DNA of 64,000 bases from Ilyomonas limi. GTDB lineage: Bacteria > Bacteroidota > Bacteroidia > Chitinophagales > Chitinophagaceae. Location of the stretch: contig NZ_SZQL01000004.1 of the NCBI RefSeq assembly GCF_005233845.1, forward strand, positions 1 to 64,000, given 5' to 3'. Shown piece by piece: positions 16,144 to 24,460 of the stretch. Made by a program: the position numbers and the translations under genes. The notes beneath the pieces were generated by a model. It saw only the letters and a program-made list of their open reading frames with translations, ran no database searches and was not told the DNA's origin. Numbering within the stretch: position 1 is the stretch's first letter; the number at the start of each line of letters is the position of its first letter.

Positions 16144-19100
16144 TTATTGATTTAAAGTTTGATCTATTTTACTGTTTTTATTTTTCTCCTTTACCACAGT
16201 GTCCAGCTTCTGCTGCGCTTCCTGTTTCAGTGCATCATCAGTGGCATTTTCCACCACACTTTTCAGTGTAGCTTCGGCATTAAAATAGTCGCCCTGGCGG
16301 TAGTACACATCGCCCAGTAAAATATAAGCTTTGGTAATCCAGTAATCGTAAGAGCCGGCTTTATTAATCACATCAAAGCCCGCTTTTTCTGCACTTTTAA
16401 GCTCTCCTTGTTCCAGTGCAATTTCGGCTATGCGGTAGCGTGCTTCTGCGCCATATTCACTCTTGCCCAATGCTACAACCGACTTGTATGCGGCAACGGC
16501 ATCGCTCAACTGATTGTTTGCCTGATAGCTTTTTGCAATCACCAGGTTTGCCATCATTTTATCATCAGTTGCTATACCTTTTTGTGTAAGCAAATCCTGT
16601 GCATTAGGCACTGCCTCTGCAAACTGCTGCAACTTGTACTGGCAACGTAATAAGCCGCGCATGCTTTCCAGTTTGGTATCTTGGCCGGTAGCAATGGTTT
16701 TTAACTGTGCAAAATATTGCTCAGCTTTAGCGTAATCCTTTAGCTCAAAATAGTAAATCCTTGCAGCCTGCAACACTGCAAACTCTGCATATTTATTGGG
16801 TGCTTTATCGGCAACAGCCGTATAGTAGGTTAATGCATTATTGTAGTCTTTTCTGCCGTTGAAAATAGTGCCTGCAAAGTAGCCGGCATCTATGGCGTAG
16901 CGACCATCGGGGAACTGTGAAAGGTAAGACTGAAAGCCTTTTAACGCATTATCCAAATCCTTATTAGAATAACTGATGTAAGCAGCAGTATAAGTTAAAG
17001 AATCCTGCTCGTTGCGGCTTACATCTTTGCCATTCTGCCGCATAAAAGTTACAAACTCATTAGGCTGTTGGCGGCTGATAAAAATGTTTCTTACATACTC
17101 TATTGCTTCATTACTTTCATCCGCACTTGGATAAGCGGACATTAATGTTTTAAAGCTGTTCAATGCCTGGTCATTGTTATCCATATTGAAATAACAAACG
17201 CCAAGTTTTAAGTAAGCCTGCGGCTTAAAAGAAACCGCATTTTTATTTGCAATGATTGCATTAAGCGGTGCAATGGCATTCCCAAATTCTTCATTCGCCA
17301 TGTAAGTGTTTGCCATTTCCATATTTGCATCGGGTACCAATACAGAAGAAGGATAGCGCTGTACAAAGTTCTTCAGCAAGGTTAGCTTTTCAGTCCTTTG
17401 GTTGCTAGCACCGGCAATGATAGCTTTTTGGTAATACGCGTAATCAGCAGCAGGTAAATTCAAGGCAATAATATTCTCGTAAGACTGCAATGCTTTGCTG
17501 TATTTTTTTTGCATGAAATTGCAATCTGCAGCCCTTACAAATGCATCCTGCTGTACGTTGGAAGATGCGGTAGAAACAGTAGTGGTTATCTGCTCAAAGT
17601 TTTTAAGAGCAGCAGCCCAATCTTCCACATCCATATACGCATAACCGAGTGTATATCTTGCATCAGTTGCGTTTACTTCGCCATATGTAACCGGGTTGCG
17701 CAGGTAAGTTGTAAAATAATAAATGGCAGAATCAGCATCATTCAATCTAAAAGATAATTCGCCTTTCCAGAAGTAAGTTGGCTGCAGTTGTGCTTCGTTG
17801 TAATCAGCCGTAAAAATGCGGTTTAATAGTTCATCTGCTGCATCAATCTGCTGCTCATTAATCAATTCTGTTGCTCTGCCATATAATATTCTTGGATACA
17901 CGCGCAAAGCACTTTCGCTTTGCGAATGCAGGCTTTCAAACAAGCTTAATGCTTCTTTATAATTATTCGTGTTTGCTAATACATTTACCAACAATTCTTT
18001 TGCTTCTGGCGCATAAGCAGAATTGCGGTAGGTAGCAAGGAAATTTTGCAGTTCCGTTAATGCCACATCCTGGTAGCCTAATTCATAAGAAAGCTTGGCA
18101 TATAAAAACTTGGAAATTTCTTTTTGCGTAGTATTACTGCTGTTCAATGCACAAAATAAAAAAGCACTGCGCGCATTCGGTTTTTGTCCTGTTTTTAAAT
18201 ATGCATCGCCCAGCAAATACATACTGTTCTGTGCCAGCGAATCCTGCTTGCCACCCAATTCTTTAAAGCCGGTAATTGCTTTATTCCAATCCTGCGCTAC
18301 ATAATACGTGTAGCTCAATTCATATAAATCTTCGCGGCTCACTTTAGGTGTATTACTTACATAATCTTCAAGGTAAGGACGCGCTTTGTTAAACTGCTTT
18401 TTATCAAAATAGGCATGGCCAAGCAACTGTTTTAGTTGCATATTGTAATATTGGTTGCCTTGTTTTAAGGCCGCTTCGCCCGAAGCAATGGCACTATCGC
18501 GGTTGCCGGTGAAATAGTAAATTTCAGTTACATAATACGGCACAATGCTTTGATAAGCAGGTTTATCCTGCACCACTTTAAATGCATTCAAAGCTTCTTT
18601 ATAATTCTTTTCGCCAAATGCAATAAAACCATAATAATAGTTGGCATCTATATAATTCGGGTCGGCCGGTATTTGCCGGATAGAATTAAATAAAGGCTTT
18701 GCTTCGCTGAAGCGCTTCATGGTAAAATAGCCATATGCTTCATGAAACTTCATGTTGGCAATTTCGGTATTGCTTAGGTTGTCAATGCCTGCTTTTTCGT
18801 AATAGGCAATGGCATTCTCAAAATCTTTTTTTCGATAATAATACTCCGCCAACTGGTAGCTCATCATTTGCACGCGCGGCGCATTGTGCTCTACTTCAGT
18901 GAATGTTTTTGCTTTAGGAACTGCTGTTTCATCGTTCAGTTGCAAACCACAGGCAATGGCATAATATTTTGCCTCCAGTTGCTCCGATGTAGGATAGTTG
19001 CTCTGCTTGAAACTGTTTTGGTTGTGCAACTCCTCAAACAGCGGATAAGCCAGGCTAAACTGCTGTTTCATATACAGTTCTTTTGCCAGCTTAAACTCTG

Positions 19101-19200
19101 CGTCAGGATCATTATTTTCTTTAGTTGCCTGCGCATTCACCTGCACTATACTCACTGATAACAAGCAGGATAGAAAAAAGTGTGTTGGTTTCAGCCTCAT
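16144..19200 (-). CDS. large periplasmic/outer-membrane TPR repeat protein
   Basis: A 1018-residue protein with a signal peptide (MRLKPTHFFLSCLLSVSIVQ, cleavage after VNA) and some 20 or more tetratricopeptide repeats along its whole length (for example NAIAYYEKAGIDNLSNTEIA and DAAVAAYKSVVALGKSEYGA). The C terminus is charged (KNKNSKIDQTLNQ). TPR solenoids act as protein-protein scaffolds. In Bacteroidota, such proteins with a co-encoded barrel are envelope components. It is the first gene of the operon with the barrel protein (3-bp gap) and the HU-CCDC81-type protein. No catalytic domain is seen. Confidence 0.88.
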   Translation of the reverse strand: MRLKPTHFFLSCLLSVSIVQVNAQATKENNDPDAEFKLAKELYMKQQFSLAYPLFEELHNQNSFKQSNYPTSEQLEAKYYAIACGLQLNDETAVPKAKTFTEVEHNAPRVQMMSYQLAEYYYRKKDFENAIAYYEKAGIDNLSNTEIANMKFHEAYGYFTMKRFSEAKPLFNSIRQIPADPNYIDANYYYGFIAFGEKNYKEALNAFKVVQDKPAYQSIVPYYVTEIYYFTGNRDSAIASGEAALKQGNQYYNMQLKQLLGHAYFDKKQFNKARPYLEDYVSNTPKVSREDLYELSYTYYVAQDWNKAITGFKELGGKQDSLAQNSMYLLGDAYLKTGQKPNARSAFLFCALNSSNTTQKEISKFLYAKLSYELGYQDVALTELQNFLATYRNSAYAPEAKELLVNVLANTNNYKEALSLFESLHSQSESALRVYPRILYGRATELINEQQIDAADELLNRIFTADYNEAQLQPTYFWKGELSFRLNDADSAIYYFTTYLRNPVTYGEVNATDARYTLGYAYMDVEDWAAALKNFEQITTTVSTASSNVQQDAFVRAADCNFMQKKYSKALQSYENIIALNLPAADYAYYQKAIIAGASNQRTEKLTLLKNFVQRYPSSVLVPDANMEMANTYMANEEFGNAIAPLNAIIANKNAVSFKPQAYLKLGVCYFNMDNNDQALNSFKTLMSAYPSADESNEAIEYVRNIFISRQQPNEFVTFMRQNGKDVSRNEQDSLTYTAAYISYSNKDLDNALKGFQSYLSQFPDGRYAIDAGYFAGTIFNGRKDYNNALTYYTAVADKAPNKYAEFAVLQAARIYYFELKDYAKAEQYFAQLKTIATGQDTKLESMRGLLRCQYKLQQFAEAVPNAQDLLTQKGIATDDKMMANLVIAKSYQANNQLSDAVAAYKSVVALGKSEYGAEARYRIAEIALEQGELKSAEKAGFDVINKAGSYDYWITKAYILLGDVYYRQGDYFNAEATLKSVVENATDDALKQEAQQKLDTVVKEKNKNSKIDQTLNQ

Positions 19201-19336
19201 ATTATTTGGTGAACGTCATTTGTGAATAAATATTTAATAACTGTTCTTAAAAAATTTAAAAAACGGCGTAAAGTTAGTTGCTCACTTATGTGCATAAACA
19301 ATCGCACGCGCTTGTGGATAAAGATTGATAAACCTT

Positions 19337-19344
19337 TACTTTTG
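19337..19344 (+). promoter_or_regulatory. putative -7 box (TACTTTTG) of the DoxX gene
   Basis: TACTTTTG fits the Bacteroidota TAnnTTTG consensus and ends 14 nt before the ATG at 19359. A possible -33 TTG lies at 19312-19314, 22 nt upstream. A leader of roughly 7-9 nt is implied. Confidence 0.4.
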
Positions 19345-19358
19345 TACAAACCTGTGGA

Positions 19359-19775
19359 ATGAAAAGATATAGTTTTAATTCTATCAACTATAGCAGTACT
19401 GCATTTAATACTGCTATGCTGCTGCTGCGGGTAAGCTTCGGTGCTGTTTTAATGGTGAAGCACGGCTTTGCCAAGCTGATGAACTTTGCTACGCTTGAAC
19501 ATACTTTTTATAATTTTATGGGCCTTGGTCCCAAGTTTTCTTTAATACTTATATTGTTTGCAGAAATTTTCTGCAGCCTGCTGATAGTGCTCGGGCTGTT
19601 TACCCGCTGGGCTTGTATTCCGCTTATTATTGCCATGCTGGTAATAATATATGGTGCCGATGCAGGTAAAGATTTCTTAGAGTCGGAACTGGCTATATTT
19701 TTTCTTACTGCATTTGCAGCTATTCTTTTCTGTGGCCCCGGCGGCATCAGCGTAGACGGTATGATAGGCAAGTAG
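19359..19775 (+). CDS. DoxX family membrane protein
   Basis: A 138-residue inner-membrane protein with four hydrophobic helices, the normal DoxX size. The family signature is seen in the first helix and loop (LLLRVSFGAVLMVKHGFAKL, residues ~22-41) and in the GLFTRWACIPLIIAMLVIIY region near 80-99. The C-terminal GPGGISVDGMIGK is typical of this group. DoxX-like proteins are linked to thiosulfate/quinone or redox-stress functions, but most have no assigned reaction. It is a lone gene with its own putative promoter and a short terminator-like hairpin downstream. Confidence 0.88.
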   Translation: MKRYSFNSINYSSTAFNTAMLLLRVSFGAVLMVKHGFAKLMNFATLEHTFYNFMGLGPKFSLILILFAEIFCSLLIVLGLFTRWACIPLIIAMLVIIYGADAGKDFLESELAIFFLTAFAAILFCGPGGISVDGMIGK

Positions 19776-19787
19776 TGTGTTTGGTTT

Positions 19788-19807
19788 AATGGCACTTGCC
19801 GTTTTTT
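19788..19807 (+). terminator. weak terminator after the DoxX gene
   Basis: A 6-bp stem AATGGC/GCCGTT with loop ACTT is followed by TTTT, 12 bp after the stop codon. The stem is short, so confidence is moderate. Confidence 0.45.
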
Positions 19808-19888
19808 AAGGGCTGTTTTTGTGGGACGAGCTGTTGAATAAAGATTTAGCTATTGGTGTGTCGCTCACTGCAACGCCTGTGCATGCCT

Positions 19889-20074
19889 CGTCATTGCAGG
19901 CGAAACGAAACAACCTGTGAATGGTAGTACAATCGCAATAAGCCAGCTGTGGTGATCTTCTAAATAGGGCTAAACTTTATCATCAACTTCCAAATAAGCC
20001 ATTAATAGTAATTTTATGCTATCCACAGATTGCTTGTTTGCCATCATGCGGGCTTCGCTTCGCTCGTAATGACG
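19889..20074. repeat. MITE-like element, copy 1 (inverted ends)
   Basis: The left end begins CGTCATTGC and runs through GGCGAAACGAAACAACCTGT. The right end (20023-20074) is its reverse complement with a short insertion: CCACAGATTGC, then GCTTCGCTTCGCTCGTAATG and ACG. The interior (AACTTCCAAA near 19986) also matches copy 2 at 20901-21054. The two copies bracket the enoyl-CoA hydratase gene. The right end supplies a spurious in-frame extension of that gene. Together with its flanks this accounts for the 19776-20112 gap. Confidence 0.7.
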
Positions 20075-20112
20075 GAGAACCCTGTAGGCGTATATATGAA
20101 AACTATTATATC

Positions 20113-20886
20113 ATGTACACCACTTTACTCACCACTTTAGAAGAAGGCATTTTCACCATCACCATCAACCGTCCTGATAAACTCAATGCATTAAACAGCA
20201 CGGTAATAGATGAACTCTATACAGTTGTTGAGGAAATTTATTCAAACGATGCCATCAAAGCTGCCATCATTACCGGGGCGGGCAACAAAGCATTTATAGC
20301 CGGCGCTGATATTTCGGAGTTTATAAAGAAAAATGATGCGGCGGGAGAGGCGCTTGCGAAATATGGACAAACGCTTTTCAGCAAAATGGAACATTGTTCA
20401 AAGGTTATCATTGCAGCGGTGAATGGTTTTGCATTAGGCGGCGGATGCGAACTGGCAATGGCTTGTCATTTTATAATTGCATCTTCCAATGCCAAATTTG
20501 GACAGCCCGAGATTAATTTAGGCATTATTCCCGGCTATGGCGGCACGCAGCGACTGACGCGGTTAATCAATAAAAACCGCGCAACAGAACTTATCCTTAC
20601 CGGCAGAATGATAGATGCAAGCGAAGCTTTACAATTAGGCATTGCCAATCACGTGTACGAGCCGGAAGAACTATTGCCAAAAGCAAAAGAAATATTGCAA
20701 ACTATTATTGCAAAATCTCCGCTTGCAGTAGAAAAGATTATTGACTGCATCAACCATTTTGATAATACACAGGAAGGTTATTTGTACGAAGCAAAGAGAT
20801 TTGGCGAATGTTTTGGCACAGCGGATATGCAGGAAGGAGCCACTGCTTTTTTAGAAAAAAGAAAGCCGGTGTTTAAAGGGAAGTGA
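20113..20886 (+). CDS. enoyl-CoA hydratase/isomerase family protein
   Basis: A 257-residue crotonase-fold enzyme, probably hydrating enoyl-CoA thioesters in fatty-acid or amino-acid degradation. It shows the oxyanion-hole segments KAAIITGAGNKAFIAGADIS (~53-72) and AAVNGFALGGGCELAMACH (~98-116) with the first catalytic Glu in GGCELA, and the second Glu region FGQPEINLGIIPGYGGTQRL (~126-145). The start is placed at the ATG at 20113 (MYTTLLTTLEEG). The open frame extends 25 codons upstream, but that part is translated repeat sequence. It is monocistronic and flanked by two copies of a MITE-like repeat. Confidence 0.92.
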   Translation: MYTTLLTTLEEGIFTITINRPDKLNALNSTVIDELYTVVEEIYSNDAIKAAIITGAGNKAFIAGADISEFIKKNDAAGEALAKYGQTLFSKMEHCSKVIIAAVNGFALGGGCELAMACHFIIASSNAKFGQPEINLGIIPGYGGTQRLTRLINKNRATELILTGRMIDASEALQLGIANHVYEPEELLPKAKEILQTIIAKSPLAVEKIIDCINHFDNTQEGYLYEAKRFGECFGTADMQEGATAFLEKRKPVFKGK

Positions 20887-20900
20887 TGTGTATGTTGTCT

Positions 20901-21054
20901 CGTCATTGCGAGCGAAGCGAAGCAATCTGTGGGTTGTGGCAAAATCAAAAGAAACCATTTAGGTTGTAATCTGAACATGACAGGTTAAAACTTCCAAAGT
21001 AAATTATCTATATTGATTTATAGCTACCCGCAGATTGTTTCGCTCGCAATGACG
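20901..21054. repeat. MITE-like element, copy 2 (inverted ends)
   Basis: The left end CGTCATTGCGAGCGAAGCGA continues to AGCAATCTGTGG (20901-20932). The right end (21027-21054) is the reverse complement CAGATTGTTTCGCTCGCAAT followed by GACG. The interior shares AACTTCCAAA and the TAGCTACCCGCAGATTG context with copy 1. Such CGTCATTGCGAG-type repeats are dispersed in many bacterial genomes. Confidence 0.7.
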
Positions 21055-21093
21055 TTGATTGTTGCACTTTAAAACATAACGAAAACTCAAAGC

Positions 21094-22128
21094 TCAACCC
21101 TTAAACGCGTTCCAGCCCTGAGCCGTAATATCAAAAGTATTGCCACCCTTAGTAATTATTTTTTTGCCTTCTTCCGGCGGTGTCATGTAGCCAATTACAC
21201 TTATTTCTTCATTCAGGGTTATCTTATCGTAATCACTTTGTTTGAGCGTAAAAATCAATTCATAATCTTCTCCGCCATTTAATGCACAAACGGTAGGGTC
21301 TAAGCCAAACTTATAAGCGGCGGCTCTTGCAAGTTCGTGTATGGGCAATTTTTCTTCGTACAACTTGCAGCCGGTGTTGCTTTGCGTGCACAGGTGCAGT
21401 GCCTCGCTACTGATGCCATCACTCACATCCATCATAGCAGTTGGCATTATATTGTTTTGCTCAAAAAACTGGATAATATCGCGCCGGGCTTCGGGCTTTA
21501 ATATCCGGCCAACAATATAATCTTCGCCTTCCAGATCGGGTTGTATTTGCGGGTTTTCCAGGAAGATTTTTTTCTCTCTTTCCAGCAAGGTCAATCCTAA
21601 AAAGGCGCCACCTACATAGCCGGTTACACATATCAAATCGCCGGGTTGTGCGGTGTTGCGCTTTACAAACTGATCGGGTGTTACTTCACCAATAGCTGTA
21701 ACCGATATAATAAAACCTTTTTGTGAAGCACTCGTATCGCCACCAATTAAATCCACACCATATTTTTCGCAGGCAGCATATACGCCTTCATAAAATTCAT
21801 CCATTGCTTCTACACTAAAACGGTTGCTAAAGGCAATGCTCAGCGTTACCTGTGTAGGCGTGGCATTCATCGCATAAATGTCACTCAGGTTGACAATGAT
21901 ACTTTTATAACCCAAATGCTTCAGCGGTGTGTACATCAGATCAAAGTGAATGCCTTCCACCAGCATATCAGTAGTAATCACCGTTTGTTTGCCGTAATGA
22001 TCTATTACAGCAGCATCATCGCCAATACCAACAATAGTTGAGGCATTCTGTATCTCAAAATTTTTGGTAAGATGATCTATCAAGCCAAACTCACCTAAGG
22101 TAGATATTTCGGTACGGGTGTTTTCCAT
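21094..22128 (-). CDS. thiL: thiamine-monophosphate kinase
   Basis: A 344-residue cytoplasmic enzyme that phosphorylates thiamine monophosphate to thiamine diphosphate with ATP. The family motifs are in order: GEFGLIDHLTK (~12), GIGDDAAVI (~36) for Mg-ATP, TTDMLVEGIHFDL (~52), GYKSIIVNLSDIYAMNATP (~72), GGDTSASQKGF (~128), MMDVSDGISSEALHL (~237) and ALNGGEDYELIF (~278). Length is normal. It is upstream-adjacent to the four-helix-bundle gene (28 bp) and the inositol monophosphatase gene on the same strand, but no other thiamin genes are nearby. Confidence 0.93.
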   Translation of the reverse strand: MENTRTEISTLGEFGLIDHLTKNFEIQNASTIVGIGDDAAVIDHYGKQTVITTDMLVEGIHFDLMYTPLKHLGYKSIIVNLSDIYAMNATPTQVTLSIAFSNRFSVEAMDEFYEGVYAACEKYGVDLIGGDTSASQKGFIISVTAIGEVTPDQFVKRNTAQPGDLICVTGYVGGAFLGLTLLEREKKIFLENPQIQPDLEGEDYIVGRILKPEARRDIIQFFEQNNIMPTAMMDVSDGISSEALHLCTQSNTGCKLYEEKLPIHELARAAAYKFGLDPTVCALNGGEDYELIFTLKQSDYDKITLNEEISVIGYMTPPEEGKKIITKGGNTFDITAQGWNAFKG

Positions 22129-22135
22129 CGGTTAT

Positions 22136-22162
22136 TTACGATTTACAAATTACGATTTACGA
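22136..22162. repeat. ATTTACGA-type repeats flanking the four-helix-bundle gene
   Basis: Three to four degenerate copies of ATTTACGA/AATTACGA lie between thiL and the four-helix-bundle gene. The reverse-complement motif (GTCGTAAATCGTA, ~22540-22552) lies on its other side, so this small gene is bracketed by inverted short repeats. Confidence 0.5.
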
Positions 22163-22522
22163 TTTGTTCTGCATTTGCTTGTGCAGTGTATTTAACGAAG
22201 CTACAATGATGGATAATATTTCATTGCCTTCTTTGTAGATGATATCAATTTTATCTTTAAACGATGGATTGAACTCCACTGTCAATTCAAAGAAATACAA
22301 AGATTCATCTAATTCTTCCTCTACAATCTTTAGTTTATTTATAAAATCGGCTGTTGATTTTGCCCGAAGTGCAGCACTATAATTTGCACCTGCAGAAGAT
22401 GAAGCACGGCACAATTGGTCTGAATAATTTTTATTTACAACATTATAAGGCAACAAAAGGATAAGATGTGCCGAATCGATAGCAAATTTTTTGATTCTTT
22501 GTTTTAATTCTTCTTTCGTCAT
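22157..22522 (-). CDS. four helix bundle protein (23S rRNA-intervening-sequence family)
   Basis: A 121-residue, wholly helical cytoplasmic protein of the four-helix-bundle family first seen in rRNA intervening sequences. Characteristic segments are LKQRIKKFAIDSAHLILLLP (~5-24), the conserved SDQLCRASSSAGANYSAALR (~34-53) and FINKLKIVEEELDESLYFFE (~60-79). Function is unknown; homologues form pentamers and occur as solitary, sporadically distributed genes. It is wedged between thiL and the inositol monophosphatase gene and bordered on both sides by ATTTACGA-type repeats in inverted orientation, which suggests insertion as a unit. Confidence 0.9.
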   Translation of the reverse strand: MTKEELKQRIKKFAIDSAHLILLLPYNVVNKNYSDQLCRASSSAGANYSAALRAKSTADFINKLKIVEEELDESLYFFELTVEFNPSFKDKIDIIYKEGNEILSIIVASLNTLHKQMQNKS

Positions 22523-22558
22523 AAGAAAAATACTAACCTAAAAGTCGTAAATCGTATC

Positions 22559-23332
22559 TCACACTTCCCCATTCACCCACTTTATCAACTCCTCATGTAT
22601 TTTGCCATTGGTGGCAATAATGCCCGGCTGATAGGGGTTGTATATGTTGCCTTTGAGGTCGGTTACTTTGCCACCTGCTTCTTCTACAATTAAGTAGCCC
22701 GCAGCACTGTCCCACGCATTCAATTTATGCTCATAAAAACCATCAAAACGTCCCGCTGCCACCCAGCACAAATCCAATGCAGCACTGCCCAAACGCCGCA
22801 CAGGTACACCTTTGCGAATGAGCCTGTCAAAAACCTGTAATGGTCCATTAGGTGCATCGAGATAAGTATAGGGGAAGCCGGTAACGAGGCAGCTGGTGGC
22901 AACTTCTGTTTTTAGACTTACAAAAATCTCCTTGTTATTCAACGTAGCGCCGTTGCCTTTTTCTGCAAAGAAAAATTCTTTCATAATGGGGTTGTACACC
23001 GCGCCCATGATTATTTTCCCTTCATACTCCAACCCGATAGAGACGGCACAAATGGGAATATTGTTGGCAAAATTGACCGTACCATCAATCGGGTCAATAA
23101 TCCATTTGTAGCTCGATTCCTGAATAATTTCACCACTTTCTTCACTGAGGATATAATGCCCCGGAAAGCTTTCGCGGATAACCTTGAAAATGGTTTTCTC
23201 CGCTGCATGGTCGGCTTCCGTTACCAGGTTGTTGACGCCTTCTTTGTTAGATATTTTAAACTCACCTTCAAAAAATTGTTTGATAACGGCGGCGCCTGCT
23301 TCTGTTGCTTTGAGTAATGTTTGCTTCAACAT
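22559..23332 (-). CDS. inositol monophosphatase family protein
   Basis: A 257-residue Mg-dependent phosphatase of the IMPase/SuhB fold, acting on inositol phosphate or a related sugar/nucleotide phosphate. It shows EADHAAEKTIFKVI (~42), the metal motif ILSEESGE (~66), WIIDPIDGTVNFANNIPICA (~80-99; DPIDGT metal ligands), and the second motif LNAWDSAAGYLIVEEAGG (~205-222) with the WDxAAG Asp. The ATG at 23332 (MLKQTLLKATEAG) is preferred; an in-frame extension of 18 codons lacks family resemblance. A TATCTTTG box lies just upstream of this ATG. Confidence 0.9.
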   Translation of the reverse strand: MLKQTLLKATEAGAAVIKQFFEGEFKISNKEGVNNLVTEADHAAEKTIFKVIRESFPGHYILSEESGEIIQESSYKWIIDPIDGTVNFANNIPICAVSIGLEYEGKIIMGAVYNPIMKEFFFAEKGNGATLNNKEIFVSLKTEVATSCLVTGFPYTYLDAPNGPLQVFDRLIRKGVPVRRLGSAALDLCWVAAGRFDGFYEHKLNAWDSAAGYLIVEEAGGKVTDLKGNIYNPYQPGIIATNGKIHEELIKWVNGEV

Positions 23333-23336
23333 GGGG

Positions 23337-23344
23337 CAAAGATA
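23337..23344 (-). promoter_or_regulatory. putative -7 box (TATCTTTG) of the inositol monophosphatase gene
   Basis: On the minus strand TATCTTTG matches TAnnTTTG and ends 4 nt before the ATG, implying a leaderless or nearly leaderless transcript. No -33 TTTG is seen. Confidence 0.3.
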
Positions 23345-23526
23345 GACGGAGATTTGAGGAGATGGAAAAGATTTATAAAGGAGCATTTTGATGTAATGGT
23401 TATTTATGGTGTACTATTTTAGTTGATGGTTGTTGGGGAATGGAGTATTTTATGCAATTGCTTATAAAATCATTTTATTTTGTAAGCACTTTTATGAATA
23501 AGCATAGCAAGGGGACGGAAGTTTTT

Positions 23527-23583
23527 GGAACCACAAAGACACAAGAACACTTTATGTAACTTTCTTTATGCCTTTGTGGTTCG
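23527..23583. repeat. dispersed inverted repeat (GAACCACAAAG type)
   Basis: GAACCACAAAG (23528-23538) and CTTTGTGGTTC (23572-23582) form a perfect 11-bp inverted repeat around ACACAAGAACACTTTATG-type sequence. Related elements occur at 33134-33207 and 48668-48756. It occupies the 23345-23659 gap between divergent genes, which otherwise shows nothing coding. Confidence 0.55.
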
Positions 23584-23659
23584 AACCTCTTAAAACCTTA
23601 AAAAGTCCTAAGTTTCAAGCACATGCTTCATTGCTGTTTTAATAATTGAATAGTTGTGT

Positions 23660-24460
23660 ATGAATGAAAGCCGACTGGAATTACGCACCGTAAATGTTAT
23701 TCGTTATGTAACGCCTTTGCGCGAAGGCGGCTCGTTGCCCGCCATCATAGATGCAGATGATGGCTTTTTATATGTGCTTAAGTTTAGGGGAGCGGGGCAA
23801 GGTGTGAAAGCGTTGATCGCAGAACTGATATGTGGTGAAATAGCCCGTGCGCTTGGCTTGCATGTGCCGGAGATTGTATTTGCAGCGCTGGACCCCGCTT
23901 ACGGCCGCACCGAGCCGGACGAAGAAATACAGGATTTACTGAAAGCCAGTGCCGGTCTCAACTTGGCTTTGCATTATTTATCCGGCGCTATTACGTACGA
24001 TCCGGTGGTGAATGATATTGATGAGAAATTAGCTTCGCAAATTGTATGGCTTGATAATTTAATAACAAATGTTGACCGCACTGCTCTTAATACCAATATG
24101 CTTATCTGGCACCAGGAGTTGTGGCTGATAGATCATGGTGCGGCATTGTATTTTCATCATGCGTGGCAAAATGTGGCTACACAAGGTGCGCGGCCTTTTG
24201 TTCAAATAAAAGACCATGTGCTACTGCCTTATGCGAGCGAACTGGATGCGGTAAATGAAGCATACAAAGCTATTCTTACGCCGGAGCGTATACGCGAAAT
24301 TGTAGCCTTAGTGCCCGATGAATGGCTGACTGCAGATATCTCCAATACTGCATCGGCTGAAGAAAAGCGGCAGATCTATATTCATTTTTTAGAAACACGT
24401 CTTTCCTTATCCAACCAATTTGTACAAGAAATTAAGTATGCCAGAAATGCACTTATATGA
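23660..24460 (+). CDS. HipA-like kinase family protein
   Basis: A 266-residue protein of the short HipA-like kinase family that lacks the HipA N-terminal domain. Recognisable elements: a substrate/ATP loop RYVTPLREGGSLPAIIDADD (~14-33), the ATP-lysine strand LYVLKFRG (~37), KALIAELICGEIARALGLHV (~50-69), the catalytic segment WLDNLITNVDRTALNTNMLI (~135-154; Asp and Asn) and the metal Asp in LWLIDHGAALYF (~160). The ATG at 23660 is chosen over an in-frame TTG at 23654. It overlaps the DUF3037 gene by 23 bp, a recurrent pairing. It may phosphorylate a protein target; whether the pair is a toxin-antitoxin-like or a regulatory unit is not known. Confidence 0.8.
   Translation: MNESRLELRTVNVIRYVTPLREGGSLPAIIDADDGFLYVLKFRGAGQGVKALIAELICGEIARALGLHVPEIVFAALDPAYGRTEPDEEIQDLLKASAGLNLALHYLSGAITYDPVVNDIDEKLASQIVWLDNLITNVDRTALNTNMLIWHQELWLIDHGAALYFHHAWQNVATQGARPFVQIKDHVLLPYASELDAVNEAYKAILTPERIREIVALVPDEWLTADISNTASAEEKRQIYIHFLETRLSLSNQFVQEIKYARNALI

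Noticed and set aside
20038-20112. N-terminal extension of the enoyl-CoA hydratase
   Set aside because: It is translated MITE-like repeat (CGLRFARNDG type); the family-consistent start is the ATG at 20113.
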